A program made the translations under genes and the position numbers. This document shows, one piece after another, positions 7,699 to 12,955 of a stretch of 12,955 nt of DNA (positions are counted from its first letter, which is position 1; each line of letters opens with the position of its first letter). The notes below the pieces were generated by a model. That model ran no database searches. It was not told the origin of the DNA and saw nothing but the letters and a program-made list of their open reading frames with translations. The DNA lies in contig CAZDCZ010000084.1 in the NCBI GenBank assembly GCA_964504155.1, positions 1 through 12,955 on the forward strand, in the 5' to 3' direction. This stretch comes from CAZDCZ01 sp964504155. GTDB taxonomy: Bacteria > Bacteroidota > Bacteroidia > Bacteroidales > UBA12077.

Positions 7699-8460
7699 CT
7701 AAAAATTTTTAAGTTTTTCAATAGTTGCCTTATATCCTATCTCGAATATCTCTCTTGCATTTTTAACATTCATCAAACTATAACTTTTTAATTCATCAGG
7801 TTCAATAAAAATCTTAACTTTTTCTTTTACACTATTAATAGTTGCCCCTACTGCCAGATGAAAAGAACGCTCAGCAACCTTCATTATTCCCTTTATATCT
7901 TTTTCGTATCCTATTGGATTAACATGTACAGCAATTATCTTCCTGCATTTTCCTTCTAATGGGACAATAGGCAAATTATCGAAAACACCACCATCGACAT
8001 ACATTTCGTTCTCAATTTCAACAGGTTGAAATAATATTGGGATGCTTGTTGAAGCTATTAATGCCGGAATAATTTCTCCTGAATTAAAATATCGCAATTC
8101 GCCTTTATTTAAATTTGTAGCTGCAAGGGTAAAATCTATTTTTAAATTTTCGAAATTCTTTGCTCGCAAATTGTTCTTTAATACTTTAGTAAGATCTTTA
8201 TTGCCAAGAAATCCATTCTTAGGTATTGCAACTTTCACAAAATCGAAAATACTGTTCTTGCTAAATATCTCAAATATTTCTTCGGGAGAATATCCATCGG
8301 CATAAAATGCCCCAACTAAAGCACCGGCACTTACTCCACTAATAGCATCAGGGAAAATATTATTCTCGTTTAATGCTTTTAAAACTCCAAGATGAGCAAA
8401 ACCTCGTACAGCTCCACCACTTAAAATTATCCCTGTTTTATACTTTTTTATACCAAACAT
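7699..8460 (-). CDS. Patatin-like phospholipase (RssA/YlbK-like)
   Basis: A 253-aa predicted serine lipid hydrolase. It has the oxyanion-hole motif SGGAVRGFAHLGVL at 14-27, the nucleophile elbow GVSAG with Ser44, and the DGG motif with Asp156 (YVDGGVFDNLP), which together give the Ser-Asp dyad of patatins. No signal peptide or membrane segment is seen, so it is probably cytoplasmic or peripheral, like the short bacterial RssA/YlbK group, rather than a fused outer-membrane patatin such as PlpD. The substrate is not predictable. It is monocistronic by position: 159 bp from cysH and with a possible promoter 100 bp upstream. The start is supported by the conserved spacing from the N-terminus to the glycine-rich loop. 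Confidence 0.94.
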   Translation of the reverse strand: MFGIKKYKTGIILSGGAVRGFAHLGVLKALNENNIFPDAISGVSAGALVGAFYADGYSPEEIFEIFSKNSIFDFVKVAIPKNGFLGNKDLTKVLKNNLRAKNFENLKIDFTLAATNLNKGELRYFNSGEIIPALIASTSIPILFQPVEIENEMYVDGGVFDNLPIVPLEGKCRKIIAVHVNPIGYEKDIKGIMKVAERSFHLAVGATINSVKEKVKIFIEPDELKSYSLMNVKNAREIFEIGYKATIEKLKNF

Positions 8461-8559
8461 ACTTAAACTGATTTTATTATTATTCGAAATTCACTAGCAT
8501 CCGAAAGTTTTCGGCAAATTAAATAAAATTTAAGTCCACTCCGAAAAGTCTTCATATTA

Positions 8560-8593
8560 CAAATATATTAAAAATAAAATATGAATAAGTCAA
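8560..8593 (-). promoter_or_regulatory. Possible promoter of the patatin-like gene
   Basis: The minus strand has TATATTTG (8560-8567), an exact TAnnTTTG match, with TTG at 8591-8593 after a 23-nt spacer, the long end of the tolerated range. It lies 100 bp before the start codon. Confidence 0.38.
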
Positions 8594-8655
8594 GTTGAAA
8601 AAATAATTTTTTTTATTAAAATGTTAATAAGTCAACTGGCTCTAGTCTAAAATAA

Positions 8656-8955
8656 CTATGCTAAATGCATCAAGTTAGCATACTTTTCTTCAATGCTTCT
8701 ATAATCCTTTATTGCATTAGTATTAGCAACACTTAATTCAATAATACTTTCAGTAAATTCAGATTCTGTAAATTTTTCTTTTACATGAAACCAATTCATA
8801 TAATTCTGCAAATATTTTGATGCAACCCAAAGCAATTGCTTGTCAATTGTAAATAGCAAATTTAAAATCATCAATTTTTCGCAAAAGTTTTTCGCAAAGG
8901 TAAATCGCCACTTTTTAAGGCTTGTTTTTCGGTGTAAACCCGCTAGCGCCGACAT
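8656..8955 (-). pseudogene. Probable C-terminal remnant of a transposase
   Basis: An open frame of 99 codons whose second half (SKYLQNYMNWFHVKEKF and the following helical stretch, down to NLMHLA) resembles, from memory, the C-terminus of Bacteroidota insertion-sequence transposases of the IS1595/ISXO2 kind. The first 40 or so codons (MSALAGLHRKTSLKK...) read like non-coding DNA and include a 13-bp tandem duplication (8875-8887 and 8888-8900). No catalytic DDE residues are present and no upstream frame continues the protein. GGCTCTAGTCTAAAATAA at 8639-8656, just beyond the stop, looks like one terminal inverted repeat; the partner end is missing. It could instead be a small unrelated gene; the family call needs a database search. 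Confidence 0.35.
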
Positions 8956-8965
8956 GTTGTTGGTA

Positions 8966-9190
8966 CTCCATAAAATCGAAATGACAATGAGTTATTGTCA
9001 TGTCGAGCGATAGCCGAGACATCTGTTTATTAAAAAAAATACCAATTAATACACTAAAGAATAATTCGTAATTCTAATATACAGATTTCTCCGCAAGGTC
9101 GAAATGACAAGGACTTTTATGACAGATTTCTCCATAAAGTCGAAATGACAGGGAGTTTTAATATTAAATTCCCCACAAGGTCGAAATGAC
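8966..9190. repeat. Cluster of five dispersed repeat units
   Basis: Units of the form (CAGAT)TTCTCC-n-GTCGAAATGACA occur at 8966-8987, 9082-9110, 9123-9150 and 9168-9190, all in one orientation. One unit of the related form TGTCATGTCGAGCG...GAGACATCTG lies at 8996-9025 in the opposite orientation and is identical over 30 bp to 12910-12939. Spacing is irregular, so this is not a CRISPR array. Sequences of this kind are widespread between genes in Bacteroidota genomes. They lie beyond the terminator of the PorP/SprF gene. Confidence 0.75.
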
Positions 9191-9192
9191 AA

Positions 9193-9231
9193 CTAAAAAA
9201 GACCGTTAATCGTATTAACAGCCTTTTTTAG
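9193..9231 (-). terminator. Strong terminator of the PorP/SprF cassette
   Basis: CTAAAAAAGACCGTTAAT (9193-9210) and ATTAACAGCCTTTTTTAG (9214-9231) form an 18-bp stem with a 3-nt loop. The two non-Watson-Crick positions are G-U wobbles only in the minus-strand RNA, which fixes the direction. The transcript ends in six U residues at the 3' side of the stem. It starts 21 bp after the stop codon of the PorP/SprF gene. Confidence 0.86.
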
Positions 9232-9251
9232 TATATATAAATTGTTTGTTA

Positions 9252-10238
9252 TTAGAATCTATTAAGCCATCTGTATCGTCTTGAATTATCGCCAAGATTA
9301 ATACCTATCATAATCTCGTGCGAACCATAAGATATTTTCTGAATATCGCTAAGTGAGTAATCAAAGGCATAACCTATATAAATTTTATCAACCTTTACTC
9401 CCACCATAGCAATTAAAGCATTACCTGTACGGTATGAAAACCCTAACCAATAATCTCTTTTATAATAAGCTCTTACATTAATATCGGCCTGAATACGAAA
9501 ACTTTCCGATGTTTTAAGTAAGAATGATGGTTCAATCTCGAAATCGTTATCCATATCGTAACGATATCCGGCAATAAAATTATATTCTCTAAGCATTTTA
9601 TAATCGCCAAAGCTATTATCAGACCCAAATTTCAAAGCCGATTGAAATAATTGGTTTGCCGATAATCCAACATAAAACGGATTATATGAATAATATATCC
9701 CAACATTTGCATCAGGGACAAACATAGTACTTTTTGTTCCATCGACTAATGGGTCGGCTTGTACATCATGTAAAATAATATCGCTTTTATCGATACTAAA
9801 TTGATAACCTGTACCCGATACTCCGAAAGAAAGCTGACCATCGCTAATAAATATATGATATGCATATGTAAGTTGTAAACCTGTACGGTTTACTATTCCA
9901 TTTCTATCGTTAAACATATATCCCCCAACACCAACACGACCACTAGGGCGGCGTTTTCTTATTCTATTATGAATAGATCGTGATTTTGATATATGACTGG
10001 TTTTTAATATTCTTGTTTGTCCACTAATAGCCTGTGTCATTGGAGCATTTTCGAAACCCAGCCATTGTTGACGTGCTGTTAAATTAAAGGAGGTAAAGCC
10101 TTCGCTACCGGCGAAAGCGGGATTAATTAAAAACCGATTCATCATGTATTGACTATATAATGGCATTTGCTGACTTTTTGCAGCAGTCCACATAATCATG
10201 ATAAAACTAAAAAATAATATTTTTTTAAATATCTTCAT
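9252..10238 (-). CDS. PorP/SprF family outer-membrane protein (T9SS-associated)
   Basis: A 328-aa outer-membrane beta-barrel with a signal peptide (MKIFKKILFFSFIMIMWTAA). The mature N-terminus carries the family signature QQMPLYSQYMMNRFLINPAFAGS, followed by the conserved ARQQWLGFENAP region; the rest alternates strands rich in Tyr, Gly and Asp (GVGGYMFNDRNG, GVSGTGYQFSID, VGLSANQLF) and ends in a short aromatic strand (YRWLNRF). Members such as SprF of Flavobacterium are needed for secretion or attachment of a type B substrate encoded next to them. An upstream ATG at 10274 would add 12 residues and abut the stop codon of the preceding gene, but it would put charged residues before the signal peptide, so the internal Met was chosen. 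It is the last gene of the cassette and is followed by a strong terminator. Confidence 0.93.
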   Translation of the reverse strand: MKIFKKILFFSFIMIMWTAAKSQQMPLYSQYMMNRFLINPAFAGSEGFTSFNLTARQQWLGFENAPMTQAISGQTRILKTSHISKSRSIHNRIRKRRPSGRVGVGGYMFNDRNGIVNRTGLQLTYAYHIFISDGQLSFGVSGTGYQFSIDKSDIILHDVQADPLVDGTKSTMFVPDANVGIYYSYNPFYVGLSANQLFQSALKFGSDNSFGDYKMLREYNFIAGYRYDMDNDFEIEPSFLLKTSESFRIQADINVRAYYKRDYWLGFSYRTGNALIAMVGVKVDKIYIGYAFDYSLSDIQKISYGSHEIMIGINLGDNSRRYRWLNRF

Positions 10239-10274
10239 TATAATCTTTTTAAACTCTCCACACACTAAATTCAT

Positions 10275-11291
10275 TTATCGAATTATAGTAACATTCCCTA
10301 TTTTCGGTTTTTCGCCATTATGTAAATCTATTACATAATAATAAGAGTCCATAGGTAATTCGTTACCTTTTTCATCTTTCCCGTTCCAATACTTATCGGA
10401 GTCGTATCCCTTAGAATGGAATACTCTTACACCCCAACGATTAAAAATATCTACTGTAACATCTTCGAAAACAAATAAATTATCTATTTCCCACACTTCG
10501 TTTACACCATCGTCGTTAGGTGTAAATGCAGTAGGAACAACTAAGAATTTGCTATCGTTACAAATATTAATTATAATTGTGTCGCTACCAATACAACCAT
10601 GTTCGTCGGTTATTTCAACCCATATTTCCTGTTCGCGATTCTCGTTATATACTGTTATTGCTTCGGTAATATCGTTTGTCGACCAATAATAACTCGAGCC
10701 CAAATTACCGGCATCTAAAGTAAGTGTTTGACCATTGGCACATAACATTGTATCTGTTCCTAAATTTACAATAGGCAAATCGTGAACTGTTAAATTTACA
10801 GTATCGCTCGACACACAACCATGAGTATTTGTTGCCTGTACATAATATTTATTTGTTTCGGCAGCTAAATACGAATCGGCAGTACTACCATCTTGCCATA
10901 AATAATTTACTATACTATCGCCTACTGCATAAAACTCATTCGATTCGCCACTACATATCTCGGCATCGAATCCTAAACTAACATTAGCCGAAGAAATAAA
11001 TAGTGCAGTAAAATAAGGTTCTCCTGTACATCCATAAATAGTAGTTTCGGTAACCGTTATTGTTTGCATTCCGGAATTATCGTCCCAGCGCACATCTATA
11101 GAGTCGTTATAATTATTAACTATTTCGCCACCTGTAATTTCCCAATCAAAAGCAGAACCCGTTGTACCATAAACACCATACCTTACAGTTCCTCCACCAC
11201 AAGCTACAGGAACATCTTGAGCATAAGTATTAAAACCCGATCCGAAAATCAGGAAAAAGATTAAAATTAATATTTGAATATAATTTTTCAC
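10275..11291 (-). CDS. Exported Ig/PKD-like protein with type B T9SS C-terminal domain (gliding motility-associated CHU_C type)
   Basis: A 338-aa secreted surface protein. It has a signal peptide with probable cleavage after Ala24 (TYA-Q). Three beta-sandwich modules follow at about 28-100 (FDWEITGGEI, a PKD-like pattern), 103-170 (YLWQDGSTADSYL) and 172-243 (YYWSTNDITEAITV). Each of the last two ends in a GC-containing strand (HGC-SSDT, HGC-GSDT), as in Bacteroidota adhesin repeats. Residues 253-338 are a classic type B sorting domain: PTAFTPNDDGVNEVWEI, VDIFNRWGVRVF, YWNGKDEKGNELPMDSYYYVI, and IGNVTIIR at the C-terminus. This domain targets the protein to the type 9 secretion system. It is small for a type B protein. 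The stop codon directly abuts the next gene, which encodes its likely PorP/SprF partner; upstream lies the 307-aa exported protein. Confidence 0.94.
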   Translation of the reverse strand: MKNYIQILILIFFLIFGSGFNTYAQDVPVACGGGTVRYGVYGTTGSAFDWEITGGEIVNNYNDSIDVRWDDNSGMQTITVTETTIYGCTGEPYFTALFISSANVSLGFDAEICSGESNEFYAVGDSIVNYLWQDGSTADSYLAAETNKYYVQATNTHGCVSSDTVNLTVHDLPIVNLGTDTMLCANGQTLTLDAGNLGSSYYWSTNDITEAITVYNENREQEIWVEITDEHGCIGSDTIIINICNDSKFLVVPTAFTPNDDGVNEVWEIDNLFVFEDVTVDIFNRWGVRVFHSKGYDSDKYWNGKDEKGNELPMDSYYYVIDLHNGEKPKIGNVTIIR

Positions 11292-11333
11292 TTTTTTATT
11301 TTGGTTATGCTTTTGTTTTTTATAATGTTAGTA

Positions 11334-11414
11334 AAGTCACGGTGTGACTTGCTAATTAACTATGTTTTATCTAACTCGCCTATCGCTTTTCTTTTAAATA
11401 GTCTCACCGTGACT
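11334..11414 (-). promoter_or_regulatory. Inverted repeat with two alternative foldings upstream of the type B gene
   Basis: AGTCACGGTGTGACT (11335-11349) and AGTCTCACCGTGACT (11400-11414) pair at 14 of 15 positions across a 50-nt loop. The first arm is also self-complementary: AAGTCAC (11334-11340) pairs with GTGACTT (11344-11350) around a 3-nt loop. The two folds exclude each other, as in attenuators. The element lies 43 bp before the start codon of the type B gene. A simple decayed repeat is the alternative explanation. Confidence 0.45.
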
Positions 11415-11444
11415 ATCATTAGCGAAGCTTATATTTTTTGTTTT

Positions 11445-11476
11445 AAAACCGGTTCAGGTTTCCCTGAACCAGTTTT
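11445..11476 (-). terminator. Terminator or attenuator after the 307-aa exported protein gene
   Basis: AAAACCGGTTCAGG (11445-11458) and CCTGAACCAGTTTT (11463-11476) form a 14-bp stem. In the minus-strand RNA the loop is a GAAA tetraloop and the one imperfect pair is a G-U wobble; on the plus strand it would be a C-A mismatch. The stem ends in UUUU and lies 33 bp after the stop codon. It would terminate most transcripts, leaving partial read-through to the type B and PorP/SprF genes. Confidence 0.75.
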
Positions 11477-11484
11477 GTAAGTAT

Positions 11485-11505
11485 AATTAAGTTAAAAACT
11501 TAATT
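11485..11505 (-). other. AT-rich hairpin next to the stop codon of the 307-aa protein gene
   Basis: AATTAAGTT (11485-11493) and AACTTAATT (11497-11505) pair perfectly over 9 bp with an AAA loop, 4 bp after the stop codon and 9 bp before the larger hairpin. With the following stem it gives a doubly structured 3' end, which could protect the mRNA. It is weak in stability because it is nearly all A-T. Confidence 0.45.
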
Positions 11506-11508
11506 TTA

Positions 11509-12432
11509 TTAGTTAGCCCATGTATTAACAATATGATAAATAGGACCAGTTGTTGGAGTAGGATTCACTCTAATAGTAACTGTTTCAGCAACATTATAAT
11601 AAGTAAAATTAGCATTAACAGTATCATCACCATCAAGAGTAATAAAATCACCAAAACGAGAAGCCTGATCATTTATACTTGTTAAAGTATATGTATATAC
11701 AGTTGAACTATTATCGATTACAGTATAACCACCAGCAACAGAGGTAATATCGTGAGCTCCACTAGCTGCAACTGCTTCAGGAGAAGCTGTAGTATATTCT
11801 TCTGCTAAAGCAACAGGAGTAGTAGTTTTGTCTGTATCATAAAAATCTTTATCTGAATTATCTCCGTTAAGAGTTTTAATTTCTAATGTCCAAACTAAAC
11901 GATAATTTTGCCATCCATCAGATATTGTAGCAGTAACAGCACCAGGTAATCCACCATCTCCCTCACATAAATTATACGATGCATCTCCACCTAAAGTAGC
12001 AGTTGGTTGAGCTACAACAGTTACAGTAATATCCTGACCTGTACCATCATCACAACCACCCATAGCAGCAGGAGCAATTTCTAATACATTAATAGTATAT
12101 GGAGAATTCGCAACTAACATACCAGAAATAGTAACATAGTTATCTTGAACTCCATTCTGACTAAATGTAATATCAGCAGTAGTTTGTTCAGTCCATGTCC
12201 ATGTAAAACCTGCAGTTAAAGTATTTGCACCATCAGGATCATAACTTGGATGATAATATGTATCCGGCAAAGCATATAAAGGAACAGTTGTTCCTGCCAT
12301 TACAGTAACAGCACCAGTAGTTGCATAATCTGCAGCAGCACCAGGCACATCAGTACTTTGTGCAAAAGCACCCGTAAAAGCAAACGCTAAAACAAGCGTA
12401 AAAGTAATTTTTAAAAAGTTAATTTTCTTCAT
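11509..12432 (-). CDS. Exported Ig-like protein of unknown function, likely abundant surface-structure subunit
   Basis: I do not recognise a named family. From the chosen Met it is 307 aa, with a strong signal peptide (MKKINFLKITFTLVLAFAFT, cleavage likely after AFA at residue 24). The mature protein is rich in Ala, Thr, Gly and Asp and poor in Lys. Two beta-sandwich-like halves can be outlined: about 35-142 (FTWTWTEQTTADITFSQNG, GCDDGTGQDITVTVV) and 144-290 (YNLCEGDGGLPGAVTATISDG, YTYTLTSINDQASRFGDF), followed by a short tail, TGPIYHIVNTWAN. There are only two cysteines in the mature part (127, 156) and no type A or type B T9SS domain. Codon use avoids CG-containing triplets that are common in neighbouring surface genes, suggesting high expression. 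An ATG nine codons upstream (12459) is less likely because the signal peptide begins MKKINFLK. It is first in the cassette and is followed by a terminator-like hairpin. Confidence 0.85.
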   Translation of the reverse strand: MKKINFLKITFTLVLAFAFTGAFAQSTDVPGAAADYATTGAVTVMAGTTVPLYALPDTYYHPSYDPDGANTLTAGFTWTWTEQTTADITFSQNGVQDNYVTISGMLVANSPYTINVLEIAPAAMGGCDDGTGQDITVTVVAQPTATLGGDASYNLCEGDGGLPGAVTATISDGWQNYRLVWTLEIKTLNGDNSDKDFYDTDKTTTPVALAEEYTTASPEAVAASGAHDITSVAGGYTVIDNSSTVYTYTLTSINDQASRFGDFITLDGDDTVNANFTYYNVAETVTIRVNPTPTTGPIYHIVNTWAN

Positions 12433-12572
12433 CACATTAAAGTTTAAGTTAATATTCATATAATTTTTTATTGTTTTCTATTCTACTATCTATAACGATT
12501 AAATATTATATTGGTTTCGGTTTATTATTTTGCTTTGATAAATGCATCTTTTTTATTTATTAATTAATAACG

Positions 12573-12626
12573 ATTAATGATTAATGACTTTGATTAATTA
12601 TTAATGGCTAAATATTAATGATTAAT
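12573..12626. promoter_or_regulatory. Three phased 13-bp palindromes, candidate operator array
   Basis: ATTAATGATTAAT at 12573-12585, ATTAATTATTAAT at 12593-12605 and ATTAATGATTAAT at 12614-12626 are near-identical. Each has the symmetric form ATTAAT-N-ATTAAT. Their centres are 20 and 21 bp apart, about two helical turns, so the sites face the same side of the DNA. They lie 141-194 bp upstream of the 307-aa exported protein gene. A related ATTAATTAAT sits at 12559-12568. I saw no full copy of the 13-mer elsewhere in the window. Binding of a dimeric regulator is an inference. Confidence 0.5.
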
Positions 12627-12648
12627 ATTTTACTTTATTTATCGAATG

Positions 12649-12851
12649 CTTCGCTTAAAGCGAAACTTTCGCTTATTATAACCAATTTGTAAAAGTATCA
12701 TTTTTAATGACTTTAACAAAACACATTTCACTAACAACCTGATTTCTTACATAAACATATCACTTTTTTTGATATAAACCATATATTTATTATTTATTCT
12801 GCACCAAAGACTTCGCTTTAAGCAAAACTTTCGGTTGTTTGTAAAAGTTTC
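12649..12851. repeat. Pair of diverged direct repeats flanking 111 bp
   Basis: Copy one (12649-12699) begins CTTCGCTTAAAGCGAAACTT and ends TTTGTAAAAGTATC. Copy two (12811-12851) begins CTTCGCTTTAAGCAAAACTT and ends TTTGTAAAAGTTTC. The first contains a small hairpin (TTCGC-TTAAA-GCGAA). The shared ACTTTCG core is the reverse complement of the CGAAAGTTT motif seen at 8502-8510. They look like decayed intergenic elements. Confidence 0.5.
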
Positions 12852-12853
12852 TA

Positions 12854-12939
12854 TGTCATGTTGAGCGATAGTCGAGACATCTGCTTATTAAAAGAATGTT
12901 CAATATTATTGTCATGTCGAGCGATAGCCGAGACATCTG
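12854..12939. repeat. Two dispersed repeat units at the right edge
   Basis: TGTCATGTTGAGCGATAGTC...ATCTG at 12854-12883 and TGTCATGTCGAGCGATAGCC...ATCTG at 12910-12939 are 30-bp units 26 bp apart. The second is identical to 8996-9025. Each carries a short imperfect inverted repeat (ATGTC...GACAT). The same unit occurs in the opposite orientation at the left edge of the window. Confidence 0.75.
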
Positions 12940-12955
12940 ACTATTAAAATAAATA

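Larger units (their letters stand above)
8461..9251. other. Gene-poor region with decayed mobile DNA and dispersed repeats
   Basis: A 791-bp gap between the patatin gene and the PorP/SprF gene. From left to right it contains a short palindromic element (CCGAAAGTTTTCGG at 8501-8514), a possible patatin promoter, a probable transposase remnant (8656-8955), a cluster of five dispersed repeat units (8966-9190) and the terminator of the PorP/SprF gene. No intact gene or RNA gene is visible. Confidence 0.6.
12433..12955. other. Gene-free AT-rich upstream region of the surface cassette
   Basis: A 523-bp region with no credible open frame. It presumably contains the cassette promoter, but no clean TAnnTTTG element was found on the minus strand. 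From the gene outward it holds a TTAAT-rich array (12573-12626), two related 40-50-bp elements containing CTTCGCTT and ACTTTCG (12649-12699 and 12811-12851), and two dispersed repeat units (12854-12883 and 12910-12939) at the window edge. Confidence 0.6.

Noticed and set aside
8966..9190. CRISPR array
   Set aside because: The units differ in sequence, are unevenly spaced and one is inverted; no cas genes are present.
11274..11480. Plus-strand frame of 68 codons in the surface-cassette gap
   Set aside because: It runs through the hairpins of the intergenic region and overlaps the type B gene start; hydrophobic composition reflects T-rich DNA.
12541..12640. Replication-origin-like AT-rich repeat region
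   Set aside because: The TTAAT repeats resemble origin iterons superficially, but no DnaA-box cluster, dnaA, dnaN or rep gene is near; a regulatory array is simpler.
1..12955. tRNA, rRNA or prophage genes
   Set aside because: No cloverleaf-like sequences, ribosomal RNA segments, integrase or phage structural genes were seen on either strand.

Overview
The window reads as an ordinary chromosomal segment of an AT-rich Bacteroidota bacterium, probably a free-living Bacteroidales/Marinilabiliales-type organism. The evidence is a PorP/SprF barrel beside a protein with a type B type-9-secretion (T9SS) C-terminal domain, a UpxY-like NusG paralogue heading exopolysaccharide export genes, Bacteroidota-type promoters (TTG-N18-23-TAnnTTTG), and dispersed intergenic repeats of the kind common in this phylum. 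I cannot name a genus from sequence alone.

Layout. (1) Positions 1-4229, minus strand: a polysaccharide export module read right to left as NusG/UpxY-like antiterminator, Wza-like outer-membrane lipoprotein, then Wzc-like chain-length regulator and tyrosine kinase. The window stops just past the Wzc gene, so any glycosyltransferases or phosphatase are not visible. (2) 4283-5682: metK (S-adenosylmethionine synthetase) on the minus strand, with a clear promoter and a hairpin separating it from the export module. (3) 5614-6158: a 545-bp gene-free divergent region. (4) 6159-7539: a TetR-family regulator (plus) convergent with cysH (minus), sharing a bidirectional terminator. (5) 7699-8460: a patatin-like lipase (minus). 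(6) 8461-9251: a gene-poor junk-like stretch with a probable transposase remnant and a cluster of dispersed repeats. (7) 9252-12432, minus strand: a three-gene surface cassette, consisting of an abundant-looking 307-aa Ig-like exported protein, a 338-aa Ig-like protein ending in a type B T9SS sorting domain, and a PorP/SprF barrel. (8) 12433-12955: a 523-bp AT-rich upstream region carrying three evenly spaced copies of a 13-bp palindrome, then more dispersed repeats.

The most interesting part is the 9.2-12.7 kb cassette. The PorP/SprF barrel is the usual partner and anchor of type B T9SS substrates. The upstream 307-aa protein has a signal peptide but no recognisable sorting domain, and it is separated from the next gene by tandem hairpins that look like a terminator or attenuator. 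I infer, but cannot prove, that it is the major subunit of a surface structure and that the type B protein plus barrel form its tip or anchor. The phased palindrome array upstream is a candidate operator for the cassette.
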